Assembly: GCA_900239685.1 (NCBI GenBank)
Contig: OENT01000255.1
Span: forward strand, 62,001-126,000
DNA length: 64,000 bases
Source: Rotaria macrura
Lineage: Eukaryota; Rotifera; Eurotatoria; Philodinida; Philodinidae
Direction of reading: 5' to 3'
Shown here: positions 28,258 through 43,200 of the stretch, piece after piece
Layout: every line of letters starts with the position of its first letter
Position numbering within the stretch: the stretch's first letter is position 1
Position numbers and translations under genes: made by a program
The notes under the pieces: model-generated
Told to the model about the DNA's origin: nothing
What the model saw: only the letters and a program-made list of their open reading frames with translations
Databases searched by the model: none

Positions 28258-31200
28258 ATGGAACAAGAACGGTAAGAAAAACTTTTCACTTGATGTTTTC
28301 TAAAATGAATACTAAGGTATTCTTATTTATGTAGTGTTTCATCATACATAACTGATCCTGATTTACCGTCTGGTTTGTTTATTTACTTTTTTTTTTATGT
28401 TGTTGTTTTCGTTTTCAAAACAAAAACAAACCTGTTTGATAATATTCTTAGGTCTCGAACAAAAAAATGTTATTATTCAACGAGATCGTTTTGGATATGG
28501 TCTCACAGTATCTGGTGATAATCCTGTCTATGTATTAAGTGTACGTGAAGGTGGTGCTGCCCATCGAGCTGGAATAAATACAAATGATCAAATCATAAAG
28601 GTAAAACGTTTATTTGAAAATTCTAAGTCTAGACTTCTTCGTTGTTGAGGTGCTTGTTTTTCTTTTCTTTTACAATTTCATATAGAAAGAAGAAAAGACA
28701 AGAAACAGATATTAAATTCGATAAAAAATGTCTCTAACTATTTGATAATAATCATTAATGTTTTCATAGTAATTTTCATGGGACGGTCTTAATTTTGCTG
28801 CCAATAGTTCAAGTGTTGTTTTATATCGTATTGTTACATGTTCAGGAGTATAACGTATTTCTGTTATAAATTTTTCATTACGTTGCTTTGGAAAAATAAA
28901 AAGTGTAGTTGAGTAAAACTCTAGTATGAATCGATGATCATTATGCGAACTATCAATGAATTTCATAGAATTTGAAATATTTTGATTCAATTGTATTGAT
29001 TCACGTGAACGTAAATCTGTACGATCATTCGTATATGAATAAAATATACGTTCACATGAAACAGGTTGAGGAATAACTTCAACTGTTTCTTGAATACGTG
29101 TATTATTTTTTTCAATAGAATATAATTCATTTAATGCATTGACTTGACATAGATCTTTGATAATAGTTATTTGATGACTTATTGAATTTTTTTGTGGAGG
29201 ATTGAGTGGAATAGATGATTGAAGTTTACTTATAGTGGGATATATTATTGATGATGATGATAAAGCTTTATTCGTCGATTTTGAACTTGTTCGATGATGT
29301 CCACTAGCCATCGTAGAGATGTAATCCATAGAAATTATGTTATTGAAGTGATAATATTCATTATCAATATATACAACTAATATTTGTTGTCTTAATAATC
29401 ACTGTAAAAATACAGAAAAAGAAAACAAAGTGAATGTTTCTAATTAATTTAAAATTTAATGTGTATCTATGAAATATGCATCATTACATTGATGTATTGT
29501 AACTGATTTGTTCTGTATCGATATACAGGTAAACTAGAGAAACTTACGATGCACTATATAAATATCATTATTAACCCTATCGAAATCTAATTAGCAAACG
29601 ATCAGCACAAGAATTTGTTTTGAATCTTATTATATCATTCCTTTCACATTCGTTGTCATTCGGAATTGTATAAAATAAACCTAAGTGGCTGATGTTTCGT
29701 TTTGTACTATACTCTAGTCTCTTTTCATTCAATAGATTCGTTTTTTTTTCGTCCGACCTACTGTTCTTCTACTGAGCAGCTTCCCACATATTTCTTCCTT
29801 TTTCTCTTGCCTATGTTCTCTTCTTCACTTTCAATAAACTATTATCGTATCTACTAGTACCAATACCGCCATTTTACGCTTCGCTTCAATTTTCCTTTTG
29901 TATCTATTATTGCATCATTCGTTAACTGACTTCAGTCTATCGTTGTGAACATCAGAAAAAAATTGAATCAAAAGAACACAATCTCAACTAGACTGACTTA
30001 ACCATGGTCATCATCATCATAAAAAAGATGTGCTGCCATTTCTATCTTTCTTTTTTTCTTTCGTTCTCACTTTTACTCTATTTGTAAAGTTCTGCTGCTT
30101 GAGAATGAAAAACATAAGAACAGGTAGATAACTGTCATCTAACACATAGACCACAAAAGATTGTAAAAATCTATCCGACCATACGCATTTGTTTGCATCT
30201 CATTTGACTTGTTTGTTCGTTCCCTTTATTATCGGATTGTAAAAACTATCTATGTAGTATGCTGAGAAGTAACTCAAATAAATATTAGTCATTTCGATAA
30301 TATGTGAAAAGGAAAATGAAAATGTCATTCGTTAAGCTAGTTGAACACACGATGAAAAATCTATTCACAACCTTGAATATGTTAGAAGAAGAAAGCTTCA
30401 CTATTTCATATGAAACTGATTTATTTTGTCTAGTAAATCGTTCTGTTTGAACACGAATCGATACAATAATACATCTGTTCCATGTGGAATGAATTGAACA
30501 CCTGTTATCTATTTCTTATCTTTTTCTTTTTACATTACATCACATGATTCGATTGAAATTATTATTGATTGAATATTACTAAATAGATGAATATCTGAAA
30601 AAGAAAACGACGGGACACAAAATCCTTTGAACATATTTCGTTATTGAACTATTGAGATAAAATCAAGGGTACTTACAGAATCGTATTAAAATCAGTTTTG
30701 TGACTTTCAAGTGATATATTTATATTTATATATATATGTATATTCCATGATGAAGAGAAAAAGAATAAAAATTACAAAAGACGCATCTAGAAAAAGAGTC
30801 GAACAAAAATGACGTTCATGTGTTCGATACTGTTCGAGTCAGACATAAAAACATGTAGAAAGTTAAATGCGTGCATATTGAGCACGAGGCAATTCTTTTT
30901 TTTTTGTTGTGTTTAAAATTGTAATTTTCTTATCATAAACTGCACTTGAGAATTAAAACAAAGACTGTCTAGTAGACAAACAAAAGCATTGTTTTCTCTA
31001 GGTCATATAGCAAAATAAGTTCTAATGAAGAGAAAGAAAACTGTCGTTAACAACTTGATAATCGGTTTGATAAAAATCAATTAACCTTGAACATCAGAAT
31101 CATCGTTTTATCTTTATTATATTTTTCTTTCAACTATTTCTTTTATCTTAAGTTCAAGTATTAAATTATCATCATTGAATTTCATCGATGAAGTTGCACT

Positions 31201-34200
31201 CGAAAATTTGATTGATAATTGATTTCGAAGTTTATATTGATATCGAATAAACAAAAAATTGAAAGATATTGCTTTTATTTATGTGCAAAAATGAAACTAT
31301 GATAAAGTGTTAGAGTGACGAGAAGAAAAATATTTTTCGACATTCTTTAAATTTAAATGATTCAATAACATGTTTAATAGACTCTCAAGTTAAGAAGACA
31401 TTCTTCTTCTTTTCTTTATTAAAGAAAAAGAAAAAATAACAAAAGAAAATTTGAATTTATAATTTGATTAAATACATGTTCAAATCCATTTTTAACATTC
31501 ATTATTGTATAACACAAAGACTAATTTAAATAAATATATATATCTATACTACATATACATATGTATGCATGTGTTTTTTCTATTTCAGGTCAATGGCACG
31601 CGTGTCACTCATTGTACACATATTGATGTTGTCAATCTAATTAAATGTAAGTTTGTCTAAAATTCATCTACATTGATAGATTCTCTTTTATTCTGCTGCT
31701 TCTTCTTCGTATGCATGAGAAAAGAAAAGTCATATGTATTTATCACTAACTACTTCATAGTATTCTGATTTGTAAGATATGATGTTGATAAGTACGATAC
31801 GGTCGTTTACTTGTCAAGGGTCTTCTGTTTCTCCTCCTCTCTTAACTTTGAACGCGAGAATAAGCATATAAACGTTAGTGGATGTGTAAATGTGTGAAAG
31901 ATTATCATCAATCGTCAACGTTTGTTGCCGAGTCGATGATGTTCTCTTTTTTTTTCACTTCTTTGCCATTGATTGTCGTTGTTGGTGATGCAACAAACTA
32001 CTATCCTGGTCTTCACCTCCCTTGAAAATCATTTACTCAAGGTCCAATATGACAACACTAATGTTTAAATAAACAAAAGAAAAAATATGTAACTATGCAC
32101 GCTCGATTGAACGGAAAATTGCTCTGTACATATGCGTTTTTTGATAGCCGGTGGTCGATCAATGTTTCCGTAAGTAGTTTTGCAATGTGTCGACTGCACA
32201 GCATCATATACCGCCATATGGTTTGTTTATTTGTCTCATCGGCCCTGATTGATCAGACGTTGTCGTTGCCATCACCGTCAACCAGACAGCAGAAATATAT
32301 AGACAACGACCAGCTTGATAATATATTCTTGCAAACATTCTGCCAATATTACTGCTGTTGCTATTTGTTTGTTGTCTCTTGGTAGTCGTCGACCTCGTTG
32401 TTTCTCTTGCATCTATTTCATATTATATTCTGTTACACTTCAAATAATCCATGTCAACAAGATTTCTATTATTGTTTACCGTTTCTATCAGTCGAATTTG
32501 ACATAATACTTTTTGACCGGTGGCATTTCTTTCATCAATTACGCCTCTCATCGTTCGGTTCTTATGTAAAGATTTATATATATATATATATATATATGTA
32601 TATACTCATTTATTATTGCCACTTTTCTTCGTTACATATTTATTTTTTTTATAGTGGAAAAACAAAAGAAAACTCATTCATATGTATATGCTATTAGAAT
32701 TATTATGGAGCGATATTAGCCTTTGTGATGATTAGATCTATAACTACCTTAAAATGATCGATGAGATCTTGAAGAAAAAAAAAACTCTAAGACAGAATGA
32801 TAAAGAATAAAAGAAAGAAAACATGATAATATGTACTTAGATTCTAGAGAGCATCTAAGCAAAAGAAAAAACAGAAGTCAACGAAGATGAAAAAAAAGAC
32901 ATTCGTCTTGTGTATTGTTAATTAAGCTCGTCAGTTTTCTCAACAACTTCTTTTTATCTGGAGACTTGCGTAAAAACCAATATGCAATATTCAAGGAAAG
33001 CATGGAGACAAACAATCAAACTAAGAGAAGAACAAGTTCAAATCAATGTCATTTTTTGTGCTTATTAATGATTTCCATACTTTTTGCTTATGTCGCCATC
33101 ATATCGGTTTTTGCTTTTCTTCATACTATAATCATTATAATCATCATCTTGCGTTTTTTTTTGTACTGAAACAAACCTTATCAGAAAAGAAGAGAGGAAA
33201 AAAAGAAAGACTGGTAAAACGTTCTAGTTTTCTGTACAAATATACATAATCATCAGTGCGCATAACTTAATCTGAGAGGCTCTTGTCGCTCTCTCTCTCT
33301 CTCCCTCTCACTACACACATACATGTATATATTCATGTATGCATATCGTCAAGAAAAAGATGGGCTAGTGCCATCTCTGCTTCTCTCCTGGATTTTCTTC
33401 TCTACATCTTCTTCTTCTTCTTCGTCTGTAGCACATCGTCGTCATATCGTCATTACAGACGATTTCTTTTGTTACGCGTTATACGTAGTACAAATCGTGC
33501 GGGGGTTATATACTCAGGCGCTGTTTTTGTGCATATTGAAGATTAACAAGCCATCATTCTCAAAAAAAAAATGTAACACATACAAATACTAGTAGGTGGT
33601 AACGTCTACTAGTTACCTTCGAGCATAATCATGGCATAATGTTGAACATCATTTATTTTTCCCTCTTTTTTTCTCTTTTCATTCTTTCGTTCTCTCTACG
33701 TATACATGTATACATATATGTATATATATATATATATATATGTATATGTTATACATAGTTCTTTTCTTCTTTTCTCATTCTCATACTCACCACTCGTCTC
33801 ACTCATATATTTATTAAAGTACAATGTCGTGCTCATTTTCTTTCGTCGCTATATGTATATATAACGAGGCAATTGATTGAAAAAAATCATTTGATTTTTT
33901 TTCTGTTTGTTCAATCTACCTTCTCATTTTATACGATGCTTATGATGAATATTCATTAAGTCGTACGCGTAATACACGTAGAAACGTTCTTAGATTTCTT
34001 TTTTCTTTTCTTTTTTTTTTGACAATTTATATATGAGGTGATAATCTGTTAAAAGAATACGAACATGGCCACCGCCATATCGGTGAGAATACCAGCTGGT
34101 AAACTAGGTACAGTTCGTGTTGATCGAACTATCGATGTTTATCCAGCTTCAATAACAAACGATGACAATGATTTTAATACAACGTCTTCGACGCCATGTA

Positions 34201-37200
34201 TACCGACGATGGCATCACATCGTCAATTAACAAAAACAATGGTAACAGAAACTCCTATACCGTTAATCATCAATCATAATGAACAAGAACAACTCAATGA
34301 TGAAGAACATTGCTATGTACCTATTACGAAATGGATCGATAATACAAATGGTAACAATAATACTAATAAAAATACAAATAATAATCTCGATGATGAGCAA
34401 ATGTCTGATATCGCAGTTATTTATTCATTAGTTCGACATACTTCCAATCGTCGAACATCATCACCAAAAATAATCGTTTCACCAACAATAACAAACCATA
34501 GTAATACGTCTCGTTCACATATACCAAAAAATTATGCATTAGAGGCACCATTGACACCAGTCGTAACTCATACATCGAAACAAGCACAGATTAAAACACT
34601 ATCATCTACGCGTACAAGTGTTAATTCAATTCCACCACCAACATCAACTCAAGCATCATCACCATCCTCATCCTCATCTCATTTAAATACAAATCTAACA
34701 CTACCGATACCACCATCAATACGTATACAAACATCAACATCGTTTACATCACATGATCGACCAACAGTACCAACTGTTGCTATAAAACCTCGACCATATT
34801 CATTTCGAACTTCAACTTATTCATCACACGACATACAAACAAATAATAATACTACGAGTAATATTGAAACACCTCAATCGATTCGGTCACATCGTTCATT
34901 TCGAACAGCACCACGTAATGTTATTGAACGACAAATATCAAATTTAACAGGACGTGTATCACAGTTACATGGTTCTTTTCTTGCACGTCTATCAGATTTT
35001 ACATCGAGTACAAGTAATCGTCATCGTAATCGTTCATTAACATCATTAAATTCTCAAACAGTTAATACTAGTAATCTAAATGAAAGTGATTTACGTCTAA
35101 CACAAAGCTCATCTAATACACGTCGTCAACGACGTACAGCTAAGCCACGACCGAAATCGGAAACTTACGATGATCATCATCGTGTCAATGCAGGTAAATA
35201 ATCTTGCATCATCATCATCATTATCATCATCGAGAGGTATTGGTTATCAGTGTATGCGAGCCCGTCTCTCTTTCGTTTTCGTTTGCTTTTACATACACAA
35301 TTAGTTAAGAATGTGATCATATTTCGAGTTCGATCACAGTTATATGAATAACCAATGATAATGGTGATGATTTGTTCTATGTGTACATGTGTATGTGTAC
35401 GTGATAGACAGACAGATATATGTAAAGGCGAGAAAATGACATTTTAACATGAAAAGAAATCAATGAATAGAGTATTTGTTATAGGCAAAAACAAGATATT
35501 ATAAGATTATTATTTGACCGTGAAAAGAAAAGATGATAAAGAGAAATGACATAGACATGATTTACTTGAACAAGGTTATCTAGATGAATATGTTTGTCTA
35601 CTACTTATAGACAAAGAAAATCGATGATTAATTATGTTAATAGAAAATTAATTCATAAAAAATATCCATAATTATTTTTTTTTCTCTTTATGCTTATATC
35701 CTTTTCCCATTATTGTTTGTTGATATTTACGAAAGGAAAAAGAACCCTATCCAATCTCATATTACACATATATATCTACACAGTTCTAATCATATCTGAA
35801 TAACAACGCTATTTTTTTTTCAGTTTCGACTTCATATTTTTCCTTAGATTTCTTTCATTGAATATGCGTGTGATTGTGACATTCAAAGTATGGCTTTTGG
35901 CATTCCGATGTTATCCTAACGGATCATATCATCGTCTGTATGTTTGATGGATAACGCTCGTTGAATGTCTTCCTAAAGAAATGATTTCTCTCTTGGTTTT
36001 TTTTCTCCTCACAGTTATACACTCATCAATCTCTGTCAATCGTATCATATCAAATAAGAGAAAGAAAAAAAAGAAATGCTTTCTTTAACGTACATAATTA
36101 TTAAGTTTTGCTTCTTTTTCTGTTTTATTTTTTTGAAATAATTACTATCAACAGAAAATGCTTTCGTCCTTGTCTACAGCATATTCTTTCAATTCATCAA
36201 ATATATTCTGTCGTTGTACATTATTATTATTTCTATTTTTATTATTTTTATTAATATTATTATTATTCTAACTCCTTGTGAGTTGTATAATGTATAAGCA
36301 AATGACGAGACTAATGACAATCAGGAGAGTTGTTTGTAGTAGGAAAAAAAAAAGATGAAAAAAAATAAAAGATAACAGATTGTATCCTATTATACATGCA
36401 CTCGATGCCATCGAGCAAGATAGATTATCGAGTGAATTTAGAAAAACAAAGAAACATGAAAATTATTTACTTTGTTCTTTAGCTGGTTCATATGCTCAAT
36501 TAACTCTTCTTGGCCAAGCAAAAATAAATTCAACGTCGGCACAAAAGACGATTCCAGCTGATAATCAAAATGGTCGTGTATCATTTCGAACAAATACACA
36601 AACAATTTCTGCACCCGAACGATCAAATAGTACAACAAGTACACATGCAACGCTATCAACTACAATCGATACAAAAAAAATCAAAGAAACTTGTGAACGA
36701 ATTTCTAAACAACTTGAAGTTTGTTTGATGGTTTTTTTCCTTTTTGAACTTTTTCGAAAGACTAAAATACATCTTTTGTTATTTCTTTTTCTCTTTTGAA
36801 GAAATCCAAAGCTGATCTTGATCGACAACGAGCTAAAGGTCCAACTCATAATCCGACAAAAGTAGCATTTATTGAAAATCAAATTCGGCAATATGAACAA
36901 CAATTAAATGAGATTAAACGTCGTCTAGATCATGTAGAAGTAATAATAATAATAAACACTAGATCTCATCCGATTTTTTCTACTCTCTAAGATTGTACAG
37001 TGTTAATATCGATATTGAACTGAGTCATCGATCTAATCTGTATCGAGATCAGGATTACACCAGAATCTGTGCAATTCGAAGCAGAGATATCAACATTCTC
37101 TGCAAGATTGAGAGGCTGACTCAATCAAAATATAGTCTATATATAGCAATGTATGTCAGTATGTTCCAGTGTCAGTGTACCCAAATGTAGTCAGTGTGCG

Positions 37201-40200
37201 TACTAAAACTTAACTGATAAGAGAACCTTGCTAATTCACATGACGTTCTCTATTGTTTGATCTCATTAGGACCACTAAATTAATTTGGGTACTACTTATT
37301 GAAGTTCGACTAAGTCTTATATTCATTCTTTGGTGGTGCGATTTTCTCAAAAATCCTAAGTCTGTAAGTACAATGAGTTCATGCCAAGTAGAAACTTTCC
37401 AAAAAGAAAATACATGTCTTATGTATAACATAGAGGGAAATGTTCTAGTTCAAAACTCTCAATTCATATAAAATATCAGATTAAAGTTTGTCAAATAATT
37501 GAAATCATTAGAAGAAATATTGAACAACTAAATTCAGTGGATTACACTGAGTACATCTCTCGTAAGCAGATAGTCATTGATTTTGATCTGTACATTTCTA
37601 TTCTTTGTTGTTGAGAGAAGAAAAACCAGAAAACTAAATTATATTTCTACTCACTAGTCATCAATTGATGCTTCACCTGCTAAATCAAATTTTTATGTTG
37701 AAAATCTTGGTAATCAATCGAGCACACACATCGAATCATCATCTACTCGAACATCAACGGTAAGTTTATGAGAAAAAGAAAAAGAATTTTTTTTTCTACA
37801 CGATTTCTTCTTGTTCTACTAACATATCTTCTGAGCTAATTCTTTCCTCTTCCCCGCTTGTATATCTACAGCAATTGGATGGCATCAGTGACAACAAGAA
37901 AAAGAATTCATTATCTGAATCGACAATATTACCAATGATGAGTATTGCTATTCCGACAGTACCATTGACTACTGTCAGTTCACCAATACAGCATTTGAAA
38001 CGTAAATTTCATTCTGGTAGATCTGAGACCTATGATTTAACGAAGGTAATCTAATATTCGGGTATACGTCGGCTTAATCAAAAAAATATATAACTCACAA
38101 AATAAAAAATATACAAAATTCGATAGATTCATTTTTTTTTTGATTCAAAAATCAAACTAGTAAACAATATTTTGTATATTTTTATTTTAAATCTATGCTT
38201 ATTCTCCTATGTACACAGTCGTTCATCTGCAATTGCTTGAGAATAAATGAATAATCGAATGAACATATATTTTGAGCTTTTCATATCTATTTTTATAGTG
38301 GTATATCAATACGGAAGTAAGCTATTTAATGTTGTCCTGGTTCATTGGTTATTTTTCTAATAATATGCTTTGCTTCTAAAATAAATAGAGATAAATATTT
38401 TTGATATGAATAAATGAATTGAATGTTATTTCCTATTTATCTAGCATGGAGATCCATCAAGTACAATGCTTTCAATAGATGAAAGACATTCATATCGAGT
38501 CTGTTAATATTTCTTATTTATATTCTTATATAATATTTGTTCTTTTTGTTGGTTTTAGGATCCGATTGATAATGAGGATGAAGTGATTGAAGTAAATCTA
38601 TATACTTGAATTTCTTTTCATTCATGAAATTTATATTTTGTTCTTTATTTCAATATAGATACAACCAAAAACTTCGATAGCATCGTTTGACGATATTCAG
38701 CAATTCATAAATACATCTAATTGGGCACCATTAAGTGTTTTTCTCAATTTTCTTCTCAATGAATCAAACAGTGATCCTAATTATTTGGTACATAAATTAC
38801 TTGAAAGAAAGAAAGAAAAGAAAAGATCGATTTCATTATTTGATATCATGTTGTTTTAGTTATTCTATATATTAACCGAAGAATTTCGTACGAAGAAAGC
38901 AGACAACCGAAACGAATCAATACGATGGATATTTGAAATTCATTCCACATTCACTATGAATGGCAGCGTAATGTTTTCTTAAATATGAAATAATTCTATA
39001 GTTAATGTTCATTGTTTATTTAGCCCTTGTATATTGGCCTTCCTCAATCACAAACGGATTCAATAAATCGATGTTTAGATGCTCAACAACAAGAAACAAA
39101 CGATGACATTAAATTAATATTTAACGAAGCAAAAGAATTTGCTCGATCATTTATAAGCGATCGACAAGTGCCTGATTTCAATCATAAACGAACGCTCGGT
39201 AAAATCATGGATTCTAATCATAGGATAAGAAAATTTCAAATGTCCTAGAACATATTTAAACTACACTGAACTATTTTTATCGTCAAGATGTGTAGTGATG
39301 AGTGATTTGCGATTCAAGTAAAAATACAAACTAATAGATGTTGTTTTTCTACATTTCAACGAGAAACTTACGGAAGAATTAAAGATAGTAAATTTTGCAA
39401 TAGTACAAATAAATCAGAAGAAACATGACCATGTTCGATTAGCTTATTTCATCGATTAATCATTATGGTTGAGTGGATGAGATGAATCACTAATTTTATA
39501 CAAAGCTGAATTAATTGACCACAATGAAATGTTCGTCAGACAAATTGTATAGCCCTAAGAGTAACCATAGCTCGAACTCGTTGTTAATAAGATCATATTT
39601 CATCTCATAAGACAAGACTATATTTAATTCATTCATGAGTACTGATCGTTCTCGACAGTGTTTGATTTCTGTTCGAAAACGATTATTCTTAAATGACATT
39701 CAATCCTCGTGTCGTGATTTCTGAAAGTTGAATTTCGAGAGAGTCTACAACATAATGTAGGGCTTCTTGATCGGTTTGAGAGTAAAAAACCGAAATAACC
39801 CGATCACTGTATTCATTATGCTACATTAGTCTAGCAGTAACCGTTTTAAAGTACTTGAAGGTCAATAGACTGAATTACAAGGTTCTCAGAAAATTTTAAT
39901 CGTTCTTCGATTTAATGAATTATGCCGTTCAATTTTTATATCAATTGAAAGAGAATATTTATATCTGTAAGGAAAATACACAACGTGAGAGTTTAACTTG
40001 CACTCTGATTTCGAATGATCAATTTGTCATGAAAAAATCCAATTATTCTAATTTACTTTTCATCATCGTTCTCAATGTTATTCTTAATTTATGTTGTTCT
40101 CAAACTATAGAAAAAGACGTAAATATTCATTATAAAATGACAATGACAATCATTCGAACTTGAACTTTCTTGTGTAATCAACCTTGAAAAGTCTGAGCAG

Positions 40201-43200
40201 TCATTTGTCATCAATATGTGTCATTTGTCATTGTGCAACTAATTTGATATTTGTTAAATTTTAGGTGTTCAACGTGATATTGATTTTCCATTAGTTTCAA
40301 AACAAAATCATTTCATTGAAGAATTATTTCGATCGAAATTCGAATCATACTACAAAGCAAATATTGACGATTGGAACAGTATAAGAAATTCAAAGGAGTA
40401 TGTTAAAATTATAGAAAAGATAACATCAGCATGCAAATAAATCATATTTATGTCTTCGTTTTTTTTTTTGAAGTCTTGCATTAATATGTTCATTAGCTAC
40501 ATATTTAAAACGTTGTGATATTAAAAAGTGCGGAAACATTCCATTGGAGAAAATTCCAAAATTTCTCGATCGAGAACAAAGACGTTTATTATATAAATTA
40601 CCACGAGCAGCACAAGCTAAACGAGTAATAGTCACTTCTGTCTTTTCTTTGCTTTTTGACAATATTTTTGCAACAAAAGTAAAGAACAACATTCTTTCTT
40701 TTCTCTAGATTAAAGAGCATCAATTATTTGAACATCAATTTACAACTCAGACTTTATGTAAACTTTGTTCGAAACCATTATGGGGAATTAACTATCAAGG
40801 ATACTTATGCGGATGTAAGTTTAATATAGAACTCTAAAAATTTCTCTATTCATCATCGATCCGTGTGTTCTTTCATATCGAGATGTTAACTTAAGGCTCT
40901 TCGATCGATCTCGATGATTTCTACATGATTTCATTGAAGTTTCTAACCTTGTTTGATAAAAGTATTCTGGTAGCTTATTCTTGTCTCTATATTCCTAGTA
41001 TAGTCATTCAAGAGTTTTTGGTACATAGTTATATTTAGCCTGAATATGAAAGTTTGAGTTTGCCAATTTATGCGTGGGAATCCATGAAAGAATTTCAGAT
41101 TTGCACAGTTCAGGAATGGAACATTGATACATGAATAGTAAATAGTTTCATAACTGAATTAAAACTTAATGCGTACAAAATATTCTTGAGAGTTCTAACT
41201 AAAACAATCCATTGTTTATCTGTATTTGATTATTCATTGAAGTCCGAGATTGAAGAGGCAAGTAAGAGAGACATTTGAAAAGTGTCCCTTATCAATGGTC
41301 TCTTACCTGTAATCATTACTGTGAAACATCTCGCTTGATGATAAATTCTAGAAAAAAAATACTTTGTTTTGTCACATGCAGATAAAGTATGAACACTATT
41401 AGATTTGGATATCATGGCAGTTTTCTTAGTAGTTCGTTTTTGTGGCTGTAAAGGATCGAATAGGTTTTTTTCCTTTTGAAATTCTTATTTATTTATCTGC
41501 AATAGATTGTCAGCAATCATTTCATCGTGAATGTGCATTGATTAGTGAAAAATGTTCAAAAGATCGAAAAACAAACAGTATTACAAATCCTGCTCCAACA
41601 AAACTACGAAAACCACCAAAAAATACTTCAAGTAAGTGTTTGATGTTTCGTTGACGTATAGCATAGGTTTTTTCTCGGTCCTAACAATGATTAAAAAACA
41701 GAGCGAAATACGAAAGTCATCTTTTAGAATCCCCATCTCGTTCGCTCTCAGAATCATTTTCAGTCGACAATCTCATGGTTGGTGGTGTACCATTTTCTTG
41801 TATGCAACAAAATGAGCAACAACAAATTATTTCACCACAACGAATATTTCTACGACGTTCTGTTGGTGGAAGTAGTACATTATTTAACGGTATTATGGTA
41901 ACACATCACGGTACATTGTACACTTCATATTGTTCTTGTGTTTATTTTGTATAATACATAAAATCGTTGATTCTATGTGTGTAACGTTTTGTTTGTCTTC
42001 TATCACTGGACTAAGTTGCTTTTTTTTCTTTTCGTTTATAATTCATGATTAAGTTTTGATTTAACTAATGAAATTTTTATTGATTCATTTTCAGGTCCAA
42101 CAAGAACGGCAAGTTTAAATGATGGGCGAGAAGGAAGTATTCGTAAGTTTATCGAGAGTTGTAATACTCGAAGTTCTTTCGTCAAATTTTTTTAATGAAA
42201 TGACATATAATTATTTTTTTCTAGCAACGGATAATTATGAAAATGTGTCGGGTACCAATGAAGGAAATGGTAGGAGAAAGACGTTTTTTGATATAGAAAT
42301 CAATGCTATTGTTTTTTGAAATTCTTTTTATAGACGTGATAAATGCAAACTTACTATCGATACAAGAACAGAATAAAAATTCAAAGTAAAACAAAGGAAA
42401 ACTTTCAACTAGTAACAAAAAACAAATTAAATATTTCTTATTTCGAATAGTTTGGGACGACGTTTCAGTGATCGACAAGTAACACCGAATCGACCAGCAT
42501 CAAAACATCGTTCGAGCAGGTACATTGATGTTTAGTTCATTTTGTTTTTCTCATCTATCAAAAATACGATTGATTTCAGTGAAAGCGACGATAGTGATGA
42601 GGGGTATTGATATAATGCTCATTTTATTTGTCTCTCTTGTCACCCATCCCATTTTGGCCACTTTTTCCATCGATTGCATGATACTAGTTATCAAGATGAA
42701 AAAAGAAACATCGAGAATTATAATTATATAGAACATCAGTTCATCATATATACATAGGACACTTCAAAAACAAGAAAAAAAACACTATCTTCCTTCGTTA
42801 GTCCTACACACTAGAATAATCGATCATGTAGATCGCTTAGAAATAAATCAATCTGTGCAACTAGCATGTTTTCCGATAGTTGTTTATCGAAATAACGGTA
42901 GTGTTCTTCATTACATATGACATTGCAGTGTTTTCTGCGAATTGGATGCAAGCGGATTGATTATTATATTTTCTAGAACGAGATGAATTGTTGCGATACT
43001 ATGATCCTTGAAAAAATAAGATCTCAAGAGTGAAGACCAATATTAAATTTCATTGGTACCAATAGAGAGAGTCATCTTATACATCTCGTAAACTACTACG
43101 AACTATTGTTTTCCCCCGACGATACATAGTCTTTCGAACATCATATCATTCGAAGAATATCACTTGAAGTCAAAAATCGAAAGATGAAAATTTTACATAG

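Larger units (their letters stand above)
31647..34064 (+). other. first half of RhoGEF intron 4, likely alternative promoter region
   Basis: Contains (TA)n at 32575-32597, a (CT)n tract at 33288-33310 and a TA/GTATAC-rich block at 33713-33750. Several plus-strand ORFs of 60-99 codons here are Ser/Cys/Tyr/Phe-rich translations of simple sequence and I do not call them. The block lies directly before the alternative first exon at 34065, so a promoter is expected here. Confidence 0.4.

Noticed and set aside
32095..33592. Cluster of plus-strand frames in RhoGEF intron 4
   Set aside because: They overlap each other in different frames, are rich in Ser/Tyr/Cys/Phe from pyrimidine repeats, and none fits the RhoGEF phase.
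34065..35201. Reading this ORF as an internal RhoGEF exon joined to exon 4
   Set aside because: The only phase-matching AG (34113) has no pyrimidine tract, and the insertion would split the PDZ domain before its last strand. A first-exon role fits better.
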